Shown here in pieces: positions 16,601 through 25,185 of a DNA stretch of 64,000 nucleotides (position 1 is its first letter; the number at the start of each line of letters is the position of its first letter). The position numbers and the translations under genes are program-made. The notes below the pieces were generated by a model. That model did not search any database, had not been told where the DNA came from, and saw only the letters and a program-made list of their open reading frames with translations. Origin of the DNA: GWE2-42-39 sp942493345. Its GTDB lineage: Bacteria; Bacteroidota; Bacteroidia; Bacteroidales; Prolixibacteraceae. Where the stretch lies: contig OW818695.1 in NCBI GenBank assembly GCA_942493345.1, positions 992,001 through 1,056,000 on the forward strand, read 5' to 3'.

Positions 16601-17302
16601 ATGGGCAATCTGAAAATTATATACGAGGACAACCACATCATTGCAGTAAACAAGGACTGCGGCGACATTGTACAAGGCGACAAAACCGGCGACGAAACCC
16701 TGATTGATAAAGTAAAAAAGTACGTCAAGGAAAAATACAAAAAGCCGGGCGATGTGTATTTGGGAAGCCCTCATCGCCTCGACCGTCCAACCAGCGGGGT
16801 AATCATTTTTACCCGCACCAGCAAAGCGCTGAACCGCTTGAACGAGATGTTTCAAGACAAAGAGCAGATAAAAAAAACTTATTGGGCCGTGGTTGACGCT
16901 TTACCTGAAGAAGAAGAAGGGACGCTGGTCCACTTCCTGTTAAAAGATGAAGCAAAAAATAAGTCGCATGCTTACGACAAGGAAAAGAAGGGAGCAAAAG
17001 AAGCGATTCTTACTTACCGTCATGTGGCCAGCCTGAATAAGTTCCACATGTTGGAAATTGATCTGAAAACCGGCCGTCACCACCAAATTCGAGCCCAGTT
17101 AAACAGAATTGGCCTCCACATTAAAGGCGACCTGAAATACGGTGCTGCACGCAGCAATGAAAATGGAGGTATTCATCTTCACGCCCGTAAACTGGAGTTT
17201 ATCCACCCGATAAAAAAAGAGATGATAACGATTGTGGCTGCCCCGCCAAAAGGAGATCCACTTTGGGATGAACTGGTGAAAATTAATTATTCGAATGAAT
17301 AA
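16601..17302 (+). CDS. RluA-family pseudouridine synthase
   Basis: 233 residues. Isomerises uridine to pseudouridine in rRNA or tRNA. The catalytic motif is HRLDRPTSGVIIFTRTSKA (about residues 52-70), with the nucleophilic Asp in HRLD, and the C-terminal RxHQIRxQL block is present as GRHHQIRAQL. The protein has no N-terminal S4 domain, placing it with the short RluA-like enzymes (RluA/RluE-like or TruC-like). The exact target base cannot be predicted. The gene converges with fmt. Confidence 0.92.
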   Translation: MGNLKIIYEDNHIIAVNKDCGDIVQGDKTGDETLIDKVKKYVKEKYKKPGDVYLGSPHRLDRPTSGVIIFTRTSKALNRLNEMFQDKEQIKKTYWAVVDALPEEEEGTLVHFLLKDEAKNKSHAYDKEKKGAKEAILTYRHVASLNKFHMLEIDLKTGRHHQIRAQLNRIGLHIKGDLKYGAARSNENGGIHLHARKLEFIHPIKKEMITIVAAPPKGDPLWDELVKINYSNE

Positions 17303-17328
17303 TTAATCACCTCCCGAAAAGAAACACA

Positions 17329-18297
17329 TTATTGTTTCAGTTTCATCTTATCAATGCCGTGAAACCCTCTCAGAAAATCAACGGTTTCCATTCGTTTTTT
17401 CCCTGCTAATTGCAGGTCGGTAACACTTAACCAACCATCTGAGGTTTTTACTTTTAAAAAGGTTTTTCCGTCAGATGAAAGAGTGCCGGGATTTGCGGCT
17501 GTTCCTTCAGCAAAATCGGCGAAATATATTTTCATCACCAGCGCTTGTCCTTCCTCGTCAATTAATTCAGTCCAAGCTGTCGGATAAGGAGATAGTCCTC
17601 TGATCAGGTTGCGAATTTTTTCCCCGGGCATCGACCAATTGATCCGGCAATCGTCTTTGAAAATTTTTGGCGCGTGTTTTATTTTTGCTTCCGTTACCAT
17701 TTCCTGCTGATCAATAGCAGAGAAACTACCTTCAGCCAAAGCATCAACCGTCTTTAAAACCAGATTGGCGCCGATTTCCATCAACTGGTCGTGAATGCTG
17801 CCAACCGTATCGTTTTTGTTAATCGTGATTTTCTCGCGGAATAAAATTTTCCCGGTGTCAATTTCCTGGTCCAACAAAAAAGTGGTAACACCGGTTTCTT
17901 TTTCTCCATTGATGATTGCCCAGTTCAACGGAGCGGCGCCTCGGTACTGAGGCAATAAAGAACCATGTAAATTGAAAGTTCCCAAACGGGGCATGTTCCA
18001 GACAATTTCGGGCAACATCCGAAAAGCGACCACCACCTGCAGGTCTGCATTTAATGATTTCAGTTCGGCAATAATATCGGGGTTCTTCAGTTTTTCAGGT
18101 TGAAAAATTTTCAATCCGGTTGCAACGGCATATTGTTTCACTGCCGATTCATTCAATTTTTGTCCCCTCCCGGCTGGTTTATCGGGCGCCGTGATTACAC
18201 CAACCACCTGATAACCGGATTCAACCAAAGCTTTTAAACTTGCCACAGCAAAATCGGGAGTTCCCATGAAAACAATGCGTAAATCTTTTCCTTGCAT
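17329..18297 (-). CDS. fmt: Methionyl-tRNA formyltransferase
   Basis: 322 residues, usual length. Formylates Met-tRNAfMet with 10-formyl-THF before initiation. The N-terminal Rossmann part starts IVFMGTPDFAVASLKAL; the GAAPLNWAII catalytic region with preceding FNLHGSLLPQYRG (Asn/His/Ser of the active site) is intact, and VTTFLLDQEIDTG follows. The C-terminal OB-like domain begins around residue 205 (IRNLIRGLSPYPTAWTEL). A -7 box TATCTTTG lies just upstream. Confidence 0.97.
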   Translation of the reverse strand: MQGKDLRIVFMGTPDFAVASLKALVESGYQVVGVITAPDKPAGRGQKLNESAVKQYAVATGLKIFQPEKLKNPDIIAELKSLNADLQVVVAFRMLPEIVWNMPRLGTFNLHGSLLPQYRGAAPLNWAIINGEKETGVTTFLLDQEIDTGKILFREKITINKNDTVGSIHDQLMEIGANLVLKTVDALAEGSFSAIDQQEMVTEAKIKHAPKIFKDDCRINWSMPGEKIRNLIRGLSPYPTAWTELIDEEGQALVMKIYFADFAEGTAANPGTLSSDGKTFLKVKTSDGWLSVTDLQLAGKKRMETVDFLRGFHGIDKMKLKQ

Positions 18298-18312
18298 TTT
18301 TAGAAGTTTTTA

Positions 18313-18320
18313 CAAAGATA
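18313..18320 (-). promoter_or_regulatory. Promoter -7 box of fmt
   Basis: On the minus strand TATCTTTG, matching TAnnTTTG, 15 bp before the ATG; the leader must be very short. Confidence 0.4.
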
Positions 18321-18418
18321 AGTTTTTGCAGATGAAGGATTGATTGAGCAAATGAATGAATAAGCTGCTTCGTTAAATTTTGTGTTCTTCAATATTAGAT
18401 GAAGAGGAATCTCGTTTA

Positions 18419-19639
18419 TTAGTATTTAAATTTTTGAAGGAAATGCCCCATGCGGTCGCGTTTGGTACGCAGATATTTTTCGTTGTGCTCGTTGGGTTCA
18501 ATTTCAATATTGACCACTTCGCTCACCTCTAATCCGTACCCTTCGATACCTGCCCTCTTTACTGGGTTATTGGTCATCAGTTTCATCTTACAAACGCCCA
18601 GTTCACGCAATATTTGTGCACCCACCCCGTAATCACGTTCGTCGGCACCGAAGCCCAGATGAATGTTGGCTTCGACGGTGTCGAGTCCTTCGTCCTGAAG
18701 TTTATAGGCGGCAATTTTATTCATCAAACCAATGCCGCGACCTTCCTGCTGCATATAAACAATTACGCCGCGACCTTCCTTTTCGATCAGCTTCATTGCC
18801 TGATGTAACTGGTCGCCGCATTCGCAACGCATGGAACCAAAAATATCGCCGGTCATGCACGATGAGTGCATCCGCACAAGGATTGGTCCATCAACGTTAA
18901 TGTCTCCTTTTATAAGGGCAACATGCTCTTCTCCGTTCGATAATTGTTTAAACGGGATGATTTTAAAATCACCGTAGCGAGTTGGCAAATTCACTTCCTC
19001 ACCGCGTTGAATAAGACTTTCACTTTGCAAACGGTAGGTGATCAGGTCTTTTATCGTAATGATCTTTAGATTAAATTTTTCAGCTATTTTCACCAGTTCA
19101 GGCAAACGAGCCATCGTTCCGTCTTCGTTCAGAATTTCGACCAGCACACCAGCCGGATAAAGCCCTGCAAGACGGGTCAGATCGACAGCAGCTTCGGTAT
19201 GCCCGGTGCGGCGTAAAACGCCTTTTTCTTTTGCTTTCAATGGAAAGATGTGTCCGGGACGGCCCAATTCTTCGGGGCGTGTTTCCGAATTAGCCAGTGC
19301 ATTGATGGTTTTGGCACGATCGCTGGCCGATATTCCGGTAGTACAACCGTAGCCAATCAGGTCAACAGAAACAGTGAACGGAGTTTCATGAGATGAAGTA
19401 TTTTTACCGACCATCAACTGCAAGTCGAGTTCTTCACAGCGTTGCTCGGTAATTGGCGCACAAATGAGGCCTCTGCCGTGGGTTGCCATAAAATTGACCA
19501 TCTTTGGCGTCGTAAGTTCGGCAGCACAAATAAAATCACCTTCATTCTCACGATCTTCGTCATCAACTACAATAATCAGCTCGCCATTCCGAATGGCCTC
19601 AATGGCCTCGGGGATTGTATTCAGATTAAATTCACTCAT
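18419..19639 (-). CDS. ribBA: Bifunctional 3,4-DHBP synthase / GTP cyclohydrolase II
   Basis: 406 residues. The N-terminal half (about 1-200) is RibB, making 3,4-dihydroxy-2-butanone 4-phosphate from ribulose 5-phosphate: VVDDEDRENEGDFICAAE and RRTGHTEAAVDLTRLAG are diagnostic. The C-terminal half (about 205-400) is RibA, opening GTP: it has the zinc site SSCMTGDIFGSMRCECGDQL and the YMQQEGRGIGL loop. Both active sites look complete, so one protein feeds both branches of riboflavin synthesis. The other rib genes are not in the window and no FMN riboswitch is seen upstream. Confidence 0.97.
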   Translation of the reverse strand: MSEFNLNTIPEAIEAIRNGELIIVVDDEDRENEGDFICAAELTTPKMVNFMATHGRGLICAPITEQRCEELDLQLMVGKNTSSHETPFTVSVDLIGYGCTTGISASDRAKTINALANSETRPEELGRPGHIFPLKAKEKGVLRRTGHTEAAVDLTRLAGLYPAGVLVEILNEDGTMARLPELVKIAEKFNLKIITIKDLITYRLQSESLIQRGEEVNLPTRYGDFKIIPFKQLSNGEEHVALIKGDINVDGPILVRMHSSCMTGDIFGSMRCECGDQLHQAMKLIEKEGRGVIVYMQQEGRGIGLMNKIAAYKLQDEGLDTVEANIHLGFGADERDYGVGAQILRELGVCKMKLMTNNPVKRAGIEGYGLEVSEVVNIEIEPNEHNEKYLRTKRDRMGHFLQKFKY

Positions 19640-19663
19640 CGCTATTGACTTTTAAAATGCGAT

Positions 19664-19671
19664 GCAAAACT
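19664..19671 (-). promoter_or_regulatory. Promoter -7 box of ribBA
   Basis: Minus strand TAGTTTTG (TAnnTTTG), 24 bp before the start codon. Confidence 0.4.
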
Positions 19672-19707
19672 AATTATTTTTACCAACTAATATATGATTT
19701 TGTGCAT

Positions 19708-20895
19708 TTAAGCCCGTCGTACCTTCTCCCATTTAACCGATTGTTTACCTTTCAGGAAACGCAGCCATCCGGCAACTGCAGCGTAATTCATGGAAGCAAA
19801 GTAGTACGGAACAAAGGCTATTTTCAGTTTGGTTTTCCGGTGCTCGAACAAGCGGCCAAGCACCGCCATCAGGTACATAAACAGTTGAAGATAAAAGAAC
19901 AATGAAAAAAAACCGACATCCTGGAAATTATTATTTGTCTGAAGTATTAAGAAATTCACAATTAACAATGCGAATAGGGCCAACGGGGCAATTGTCCATC
20001 GTAACACTTTGTGTGAAATATACTGAAAGCTCAGCAATCCAAACCGGAAGGGATTGAGAAGCGGTTTCAGGCGAAGGAATGTTTGGATACCACCCGCCGC
20101 AATGCGAATTTTTCGTTTCATTTCTTCGGAAACGCTGACAGAGGCCGTTTCCATGGCATACGCACCGGGAACATACGCTATTTTGTAGCCTTTCATGGCA
20201 ATACGCAACGAGATGATAAAATCATCAAGCAGGGTGTCTTCTTCTACATTTTCAAACAATTTGCTCTGGATGGCAAACAATTCGCCCACTGCACCCACTG
20301 CTGAATTCAAGTCGCTGTCCAGCTTTTTAACCCACGACTCGAATTTCCAATAAATACTTTCCCCGGCGCCGGCAGCTTCGTCGCTTGCCTTTTCAAAGAT
20401 GCGTTTTTCGCCGGCAATGCAGCCTATTTTGGAATTGCTGAATTCATGGACAATCTCCATAATGGAATCTTTGCCCAGCAGGGTATTGCTGTCAGAAAAA
20501 ATGGTTATAGTCGTCCGTACATATTGCATTCCACGATTCATGGCGTGCATTTTACCTTTTCTTTCATCGAGGTGGTAGACTTCCAATTCGGGATATTGCC
20601 TGAGTTTCTCAGTGCTTCCGTCATTCGATCCGTCGGTAACCCAAATGTATTGAAGTTTTTCTTTCGGGTAATTCAGCGCAAATGAATTTTTCACCTTTTG
20701 TTCGATGCAATCCATTTCGTTGTAGGCTGTCACAAAAAGGCATACGTCAGGAAGTTGTTCGTAATGTAATTCTACAGTTACTTTCTTTTTACTGAAAATG
20801 CGTTTTATTTGAACCATCAGGAACAACAATACAGCATACCCGAAATAGGTATATCCGACGATTGCAAACAGTATCCAGAAAAGAAGTTCCAACAT
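19708..20895 (-). CDS. Membrane-bound GT2 glycosyltransferase
   Basis: 395 residues. One N-terminal helix (MLELLFWILFAIVGYTYFGY) anchors a GT-A domain with CLFVTAYNEMDCIEQKV, the nucleotide-binding VTDGSNDGSTEKL, the metal-binding IFSDSNTLL and the acceptor-side block DFIISLRIAMKGYKIAYVP. Two or more helices near the C-terminus (LALFALLIVNFLIL, FSLFFYLQLFMYLMAVLG) complete a cellulose-synthase-like topology, as in enzymes that make or export polysaccharide at the inner membrane. Its ATG overlaps the stop codon of the GT4 gene before it (TAATG), so the two are co-translated and probably act on the same glycan. Confidence 0.88.
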   Translation of the reverse strand: MLELLFWILFAIVGYTYFGYAVLLFLMVQIKRIFSKKKVTVELHYEQLPDVCLFVTAYNEMDCIEQKVKNSFALNYPKEKLQYIWVTDGSNDGSTEKLRQYPELEVYHLDERKGKMHAMNRGMQYVRTTITIFSDSNTLLGKDSIMEIVHEFSNSKIGCIAGEKRIFEKASDEAAGAGESIYWKFESWVKKLDSDLNSAVGAVGELFAIQSKLFENVEEDTLLDDFIISLRIAMKGYKIAYVPGAYAMETASVSVSEEMKRKIRIAAGGIQTFLRLKPLLNPFRFGLLSFQYISHKVLRWTIAPLALFALLIVNFLILQTNNNFQDVGFFSLFFYLQLFMYLMAVLGRLFEHRKTKLKIAFVPYYFASMNYAAVAGWLRFLKGKQSVKWEKVRRA

Positions 20896-22094
20896 TATAA
20901 ATGGTTGTTGTAAAATTCGATCAGTTTTGCTGCCAAGGCTAAGTTATCAAATTTTTTCCGGATTAAATCGATGGCATTTTTCCCGATCTTATCGAAAGTT
21001 TCCCGGTCTTCAAGCAAAGTATAAATTGCCTTGTTAAAACTTTCTGCATTGTCGGCAATTAAAATATTTTCTCCCGAAGTGGTTTCAATTCCTTCGGTAC
21101 CGATGGTGGTGGTAACAATCGGTTTTCCGAGCGCCATTCCCTCCACAATTTTAATCCGCATTCCACTACCCGAAAACAATGGGACAACCATGATCGCCTT
21201 CGAATTGATAAACTCGTAGGCATCTTCAATTTCGCCCAGGTAAATGATGTTTTGCAGGTCGAATTTTTTCTCCAGCCAGGCCGGAGCATTTCTTCCGGCG
21301 ATGTAAAATTTTAATTCCGGATATTTTTTACTGATGACAGGCCAGCAGTTGTCCAGAAACCAGATCAGGCCTTCCTGATTGGGCGACCAATCGAGCGATC
21401 CGATATGGAACAAAGACGGATATTCGAGATTTTTTGCAGTGGGTATCAGGGATGAAAGGTAGATGCCGGTTTGCGAAGTAAAACAAGGTTTTTTGTTGCC
21501 CATAACATTGAGCATTGCCGCATCGCGTTCGGTAATGGGCACCAACAAATCGTAATCGTTCAGATACGACATTTCAAAACGTTTGATGCGTGCGGCAAGG
21601 AGTTTCAAGTAAAGTTTTCTGGGCCCTTTGGTCATTTTTGTTGTCCGGTTCCATATTTCGTGTTCGATATTATGCGCACGGTAAACAATTTTTGCATCGG
21701 AATAATGCCTGACAAGTGCAATGTACGGGCACAAATAAAGACCTTCGAGTTGAACAAGATCGTACTTTTTCTTTTGTAACAACTTGATCAAAGCCTGGCT
21801 ATAATCTTCGGAAATAAACCTTTCGGCATTGTATGGAAGTCTGGAAAACAACAAATTTCGGGTGGCCCCCAAAACAGAAATAGAAGCCGGAACATCAACA
21901 AAATGGAAATCGGCCAAAACTTTCAGGTTTTCCGGAATATCTTTTTTTTTTGTTCTGTGTTTTTCCGTATTCATGCTGAGAACCGTAACCTTATGTCCCA
22001 AAAAACCAAATCCTTTGGTCAGGTTCATGCTGGCAATGGCACCACCATCTTTAGGTGGCCAAGGGCTTTTATTGGTTAATTGAAGAATCCTCAT
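20895..22094 (-). CDS. GT4-family glycosyltransferase
   Basis: 399 residues. Starts ILQLTNKSPWPPKDGGAIA, with the N-terminal GT-B loop; the C-terminal donor domain holds LFHIGSLDWSPNQEGLIWFL and the acidic loop PLFSGSGMRIKIVEGMALGK with the catalytic Glu. Such enzymes retain anomeric configuration when transferring sugars to capsule, exopolysaccharide or LPS cores. The start lies 26 bp inside the end of the LptF/G permease gene, and the stop is fused to the start of the GT2 gene, so three envelope genes form one operon (permease, GT4, GT2). Confidence 0.88.
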   Translation of the reverse strand: MRILQLTNKSPWPPKDGGAIASMNLTKGFGFLGHKVTVLSMNTEKHRTKKKDIPENLKVLADFHFVDVPASISVLGATRNLLFSRLPYNAERFISEDYSQALIKLLQKKKYDLVQLEGLYLCPYIALVRHYSDAKIVYRAHNIEHEIWNRTTKMTKGPRKLYLKLLAARIKRFEMSYLNDYDLLVPITERDAAMLNVMGNKKPCFTSQTGIYLSSLIPTAKNLEYPSLFHIGSLDWSPNQEGLIWFLDNCWPVISKKYPELKFYIAGRNAPAWLEKKFDLQNIIYLGEIEDAYEFINSKAIMVVPLFSGSGMRIKIVEGMALGKPIVTTTIGTEGIETTSGENILIADNAESFNKAIYTLLEDRETFDKIGKNAIDLIRKKFDNLALAAKLIEFYNNHL

Positions 22095-23569
22095 TTTTGC
22101 TTTTTTTTCTTTTCAAAAAATCAAGAGAAGTTAGTTTTTTGAAGAATATTTGATAGGTCTCCATATTCATAATTGCCGAATCGGTGGCCGCTTTGTAGGT
22201 CAAAAAGATTCCGAGTCCCATAAAAATAAACGATGGGAACCACATGCCACTATACATAGACCAGACATCCTCACGGGCAAATTTCTCGCTGGTTATCGAT
22301 ACCATGTAATAGGTGATGAACATGAGAATTGAAACAACCACGGGCATTCCAAGTCCTCCTTTTCGGATAATTGCCCCTAGCGGCGCCCCGATAAAAAAGA
22401 AGATCAGACATGCAAACGACCATGAAAATTTCTTGTGCCGTTCAATTGTATGCTTGTTGATGTCTTTCTTCCGTAAGTAAAGCTGATCTTGTTGCTGGCT
22501 AATGTTTAGTGCGTTGTTTCTTGCATCAGAAATTGCCTGCTGCACTATTTCATTCCTAACCATTTGGGTTTTGGAAAAAAGCACCGTATCGATATTGACA
22601 ATGGTGTCGGGAACAAAGTCGAGCGCTTGTTTTAGTGAATCGACAGTCTGTGTTTCATTCACAACACTTCGTAATAATTCTGGACTATAATCCATCGAGA
22701 TGACAAAATGCCGGAGACGTACCAGATAGTCTTCATAGAGTGAATCTTCCTGGTGTTTAAGTTGTTTCAGATTCAACATCCGATAATTGTTCTTGTAAAT
22801 ATTTTCATCCTGCCGGTTGAAATCGAATCCTTCAAGAGAAACATTTATTACTTGTTTCGTGAAACGATCCCTTCTGAATGGATATCCTTTGTCACGCATT
22901 CGTTCGTTGGTTTTTACATCTTCATAATTTTCACCATTGTACAAGGTAAGGGTCATGTATTTTTTATTTCCGGTGAAAACCATGGTTCCCGAATCGGCAA
23001 CCGAAACCTTGATGTTTCCCTTGTTCCCGGTATGGTCATAAATCATCAGGTTATAAAGCATATTGCTGGTTCGGCTTTTCCTCTCAACTTTTATGCTGTA
23101 CCCATCGATATCGTTGGCAAAAACTCCCTCTTTAATGATCATTTCGGGTTTCTGGGTTTTTACACTCATCAGCAGGGTTCCGAATTTCAGGTTGGTTTCC
23201 GGCAATATATTGTTTGAAAAGAAAAAGGCAATATAGGTTAAAAACGCTGCAATAACAATCAATGGGCGCATGGCCCGAATCAGAGAAATACCTGATGCCT
23301 TCATGGCTACCAGTTCGTAGTTTTCGCCCAGATTGCCGAATGCCATGATAGAGGCAAGCAACATGGCCAACGGGAAAGCCATAGGAACTAACGCACATGA
23401 AGCATACGTAAGAAACTCAACAATAATATGCCATTCAAGCCCTTTGCCAACCAAATCATCGATATATTTCCATAGAAACTGCATTAGCAGCACGAAAATA
23501 CAGATGAAAAAAGTCAGAAAGAAAGGACCCAAAAAAGCTTTTTGTAATAAACCAATGTAAACGCTTCAT
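22069..23569 (-). CDS. LptF/LptG-family permease, apparent frameshift at its 5' end
   Basis: YjgP/YjgQ-type permease of the lipopolysaccharide export system, about 499 residues if intact. From the ATG at 23569 the frame reads MKRLHWFITKSF, the expected start for this family. It then loses frame at a run of six A (plus strand 23531-23536): dropping one base gives ...KSFLGPFFLTFFICIFVLL, the continuation read from a neighbouring frame. As the sequence stands, the long frame can only start at a TTG at 23532. Helices lie at about 13-35, 55-80 and 95-120, a periplasmic beta-rich domain in the middle, and three helices at the C-terminus. A TAGCTTTG -7 box 31 bp upstream of the ATG at 23569 supports that start. 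Sequencing error in the homopolymer is the simplest explanation. It overlaps the GT4 gene by 26 bp. Confidence 0.85.
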
Positions 23570-23599
23570 TTGATCTGATTCCTTTATTTGAAACGATTA

Positions 23600-23607
23600 C
23601 AAAGCTA
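23600..23607 (-). promoter_or_regulatory. Promoter -7 box of the LptF/G operon
   Basis: Minus strand TAGCTTTG (TAnnTTTG), about 31 bp before the ATG at 23569. Confidence 0.4.
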
Positions 23608-23640
23608 AGTTATTTTGAAGAAAATTAAAGTGAAAAAATA

Positions 23641-24015
23641 TTAAGAACCTAAAATGTGTTTTAAATCGGCAATTTGCGTATCCCACAAATTTTCAGCTTC
23701 TTTTTCGTCTCCTTCAATAAAATCAGTTACGATCAGAGAAACGTCGTTGGTCATCTCATCCTGTGTAATTTTGAATTCGAAGTAGGAGTCTTCATCGTCA
23801 ATCCATGAAAAACGAACCAGTTGGTTTTCTTTATGGAGGGTTTTTTCCGCTTGTTGTTCAACCCCTTCCCACGTGAAGGTGTATATTTTGCCTTTTACAG
23901 TTACATTTTCAGCAAACCATTCTGCCAGTCCAGCCGCAGTACTAAGCCGGTTGTACAAAACTTTCGGGGAGCAGTTGATAATATATTCCAATTGTATTTT
24001 TGTTTTCTCACTCAT
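23641..24015 (-). CDS. START-like/AHSA1-type domain protein
   Basis: 124 residues. The order IQLEYIINCSPKVLYNRLSTAAGLAEWFAENVTVKGKIYT fits the SRPBCC/AHSA1 fold: first strand, two helices with the GLAEWFA signature, then an antiparallel sheet (FTWEGVEQQAEKTL, LVRFSWIDDEDSYFEFKI) and a long C-terminal helix (AENLWDTQIADLKHIL). The fold makes a deep hydrophobic cavity, but the ligand of this small Bacteroidota version is unknown. It sits alone between the LptF/G gene and the tRNA. Confidence 0.8.
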   Translation of the reverse strand: MSEKTKIQLEYIINCSPKVLYNRLSTAAGLAEWFAENVTVKGKIYTFTWEGVEQQAEKTLHKENQLVRFSWIDDEDSYFEFKITQDEMTNDVSLIVTDFIEGDEKEAENLWDTQIADLKHILGS

Positions 24016-24111
24016 CCCTTTTCATTTTTTGCAATATAGGTAATCTGGCAGATATAAACAACGCATCCGAAAAATGAGGAGATGAAAAAAAATGATTATT
24101 TTTTTGATGGC

Positions 24112-24143
24112 TTGTTCTCGGAAAAAATAAAACACTATATTTG
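24112..24143 (+). promoter_or_regulatory. Promoter of the tRNA-Met gene
   Basis: TTG at 24112-24114 and TATATTTG at 24136-24143 with 21 bp between, a close match to the Bacteroidota consensus; the tRNA begins 19 bp further on. Confidence 0.6.
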
Positions 24144-24161
24144 CAACCGCAAAAATCGGAT

Positions 24162-24235
24162 GGCGAGGTAGCTCAGCTGGTTAGAGCGCATGATTCATAA
24201 TCATGAGGTCGCCGGATCATGCCCGGCTCTCGCTA
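24162..24235 (+). tRNA. tRNA-Met (anticodon CAT)
   Basis: 74 nt fold as a complete cloverleaf: acceptor GGCGAGG with TCTCGCT (two G-T pairs), T8-A9, D arm GCTC...GAGC, anticodon stem CATGA/TCATG with loop TTCATAA, variable loop AGGTC, T stem GCCGG/CCGGC, discriminator A. CCA is not encoded. The C1-A72-type mispair of initiators is absent, so it is an elongator Met tRNA; a lysidine-modified Ile tRNA with the same anticodon cannot be fully excluded. The T loop reads ATCATGC instead of TTCRANY, an unusual swap of T54 and A58. Confidence 0.93.
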
Positions 24236-24243
24236 CGAAAAAT

Positions 24244-24284
24244 AAAGGAGTTACGATGAAATAAAATCGTAGCTCCTTTTTCTT
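24244..24284 (+). terminator. Terminator behind tRNA-Met
   Basis: 14-bp stem (24244-24257 with 24266-24279, one mismatch), 8-nt loop, followed by a T-rich tract. Confidence 0.8.
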
Positions 24285-24316
24285 TAATCCCTAATCATTT
24301 TTTAATAAATCTTAAC

Positions 24317-24360
24317 GACGCATATATACGTCGAAATGGATTATGACGTATATTTACGTC
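24317..24360. promoter_or_regulatory. Two ArsR-type operators upstream of arsR
   Basis: Two 16-bp palindromes, GACGCATATATACGTC at 24317-24332 and GACGTATATTTACGTC at 24345-24360, both followed by GAAAT, their starts 28 bp apart. The second ends 19 bp before the arsR ATG. Duplicate GACG-N8-CGTC sites directly in front of an ArsR gene are most easily read as autoregulatory operators. Confidence 0.7.
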
Positions 24361-24379
24361 GAAATAAAATACGAACAAT

Positions 24380-24721
24380 ATGGTAGCATCAAAAACCGAC
24401 TTATTCGACGAAGTGTTTCAGAAACAGGCCAATTTGTTCAAAGCGCTGGCACACCCGGCGCGCCTGCAGATTTTACATTTCCTGTCTGAAACAAAGACCT
24501 GTATTTCCGGCGATATATCGGAAGAACTCCCGCTGAGCCGCACCACGGTGAACCAACATTTAAAAGAATTGAAAGCTGCCGGTTTGATCAGGGGGCATGT
24601 GGAAGGCGTAAAAATGAACTACTGCCTCGACTACACGAGAATTGAAGAAATCAGAAAATTGCTGGGCAGTTTTTTGGATGATTTTCATATCTCCGGAAAT
24701 TTCTCCTGCCAAAGCAAATAA
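24380..24721 (+). CDS. ArsR/SmtB-family repressor of the first ars operon
   Basis: 113 residues, one winged helix: NLFKALAHPARLQILHFLSE, then ISEELPLSRTTVNQHLKELKAAGLIRG as recognition helix and wing. Cysteines occur at TKTCISGDI, MNYCLDY and FSCQSK. The Cys in TKTC and those near the C-terminus could form an As(III) site, but the CVC pair of classical ArsR is missing. In the family, binding of As(III)/Sb(III) releases the operator. It heads arsR-arsC-(inserted gene)-acr3 and has two palindromic sites just upstream. Confidence 0.9.
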   Translation: MVASKTDLFDEVFQKQANLFKALAHPARLQILHFLSETKTCISGDISEELPLSRTTVNQHLKELKAAGLIRGHVEGVKMNYCLDYTRIEEIRKLLGSFLDDFHISGNFSCQSK

Positions 24722-24762
24722 TCATCTCCGTTTTTATTTAATGTCTATTATTTATTTGCGAA

Positions 24763-25185
24763 ATGAAAATACTAATTCTTTGCACCGGGAACAGTTGCCG
24801 CAGCCAGATGGCACACGGCTTTTTGCAATCGTTCGACCCAAACATCACCGTTTGCTCGGCAGGCACCGAACCTGCAAAACAAGTGAACCAAACGGCTGTG
24901 AAAGTCATGAAAGAAATCGGGATTGATATTAGCCATCATACCCCAAAAATGGTTGACCAATACCTTCAGGATGAATGGGATTATGTTGTCACCGTGTGCG
25001 ACCATGCCAACGAAACCTGTCCTGCTTTTTTCGGAAAGGTGAAACACCGATTGCATATCGGATTCGATGATCCATCGCATACAACAGGCTCCGACGCATA
25101 CATATTGAGCGAATTTCGCCGGGTCCGGGATGAAATTAAAGAAAGATTTTACCGGTTTTACAATGAGATAATTTGGAAATTATGA
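24763..25185 (+). CDS. arsC: Arsenate reductase ArsC (low-molecular-weight phosphatase type)
   Basis: 140 residues. Reduces arsenate to arsenite so it can be exported. Fold of low-molecular-weight tyrosine phosphatases: the P-loop LCTGNSCRSQMAHG (CX5R, Cys at residue 8) and the two resolving cysteines in VTVCDHANETCPAF identify the thioredoxin-coupled ArsC type rather than the glutaredoxin type. The C-terminal residues IIWKL and the stop codon fall in the sequence bordering an inserted four-helix-bundle gene, so the original C-terminus may have been altered by that insertion. Confidence 0.95.
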   Translation: MKILILCTGNSCRSQMAHGFLQSFDPNITVCSAGTEPAKQVNQTAVKVMKEIGIDISHHTPKMVDQYLQDEWDYVVTVCDHANETCPAFFGKVKHRLHIGFDDPSHTTGSDAYILSEFRRVRDEIKERFYRFYNEIIWKL

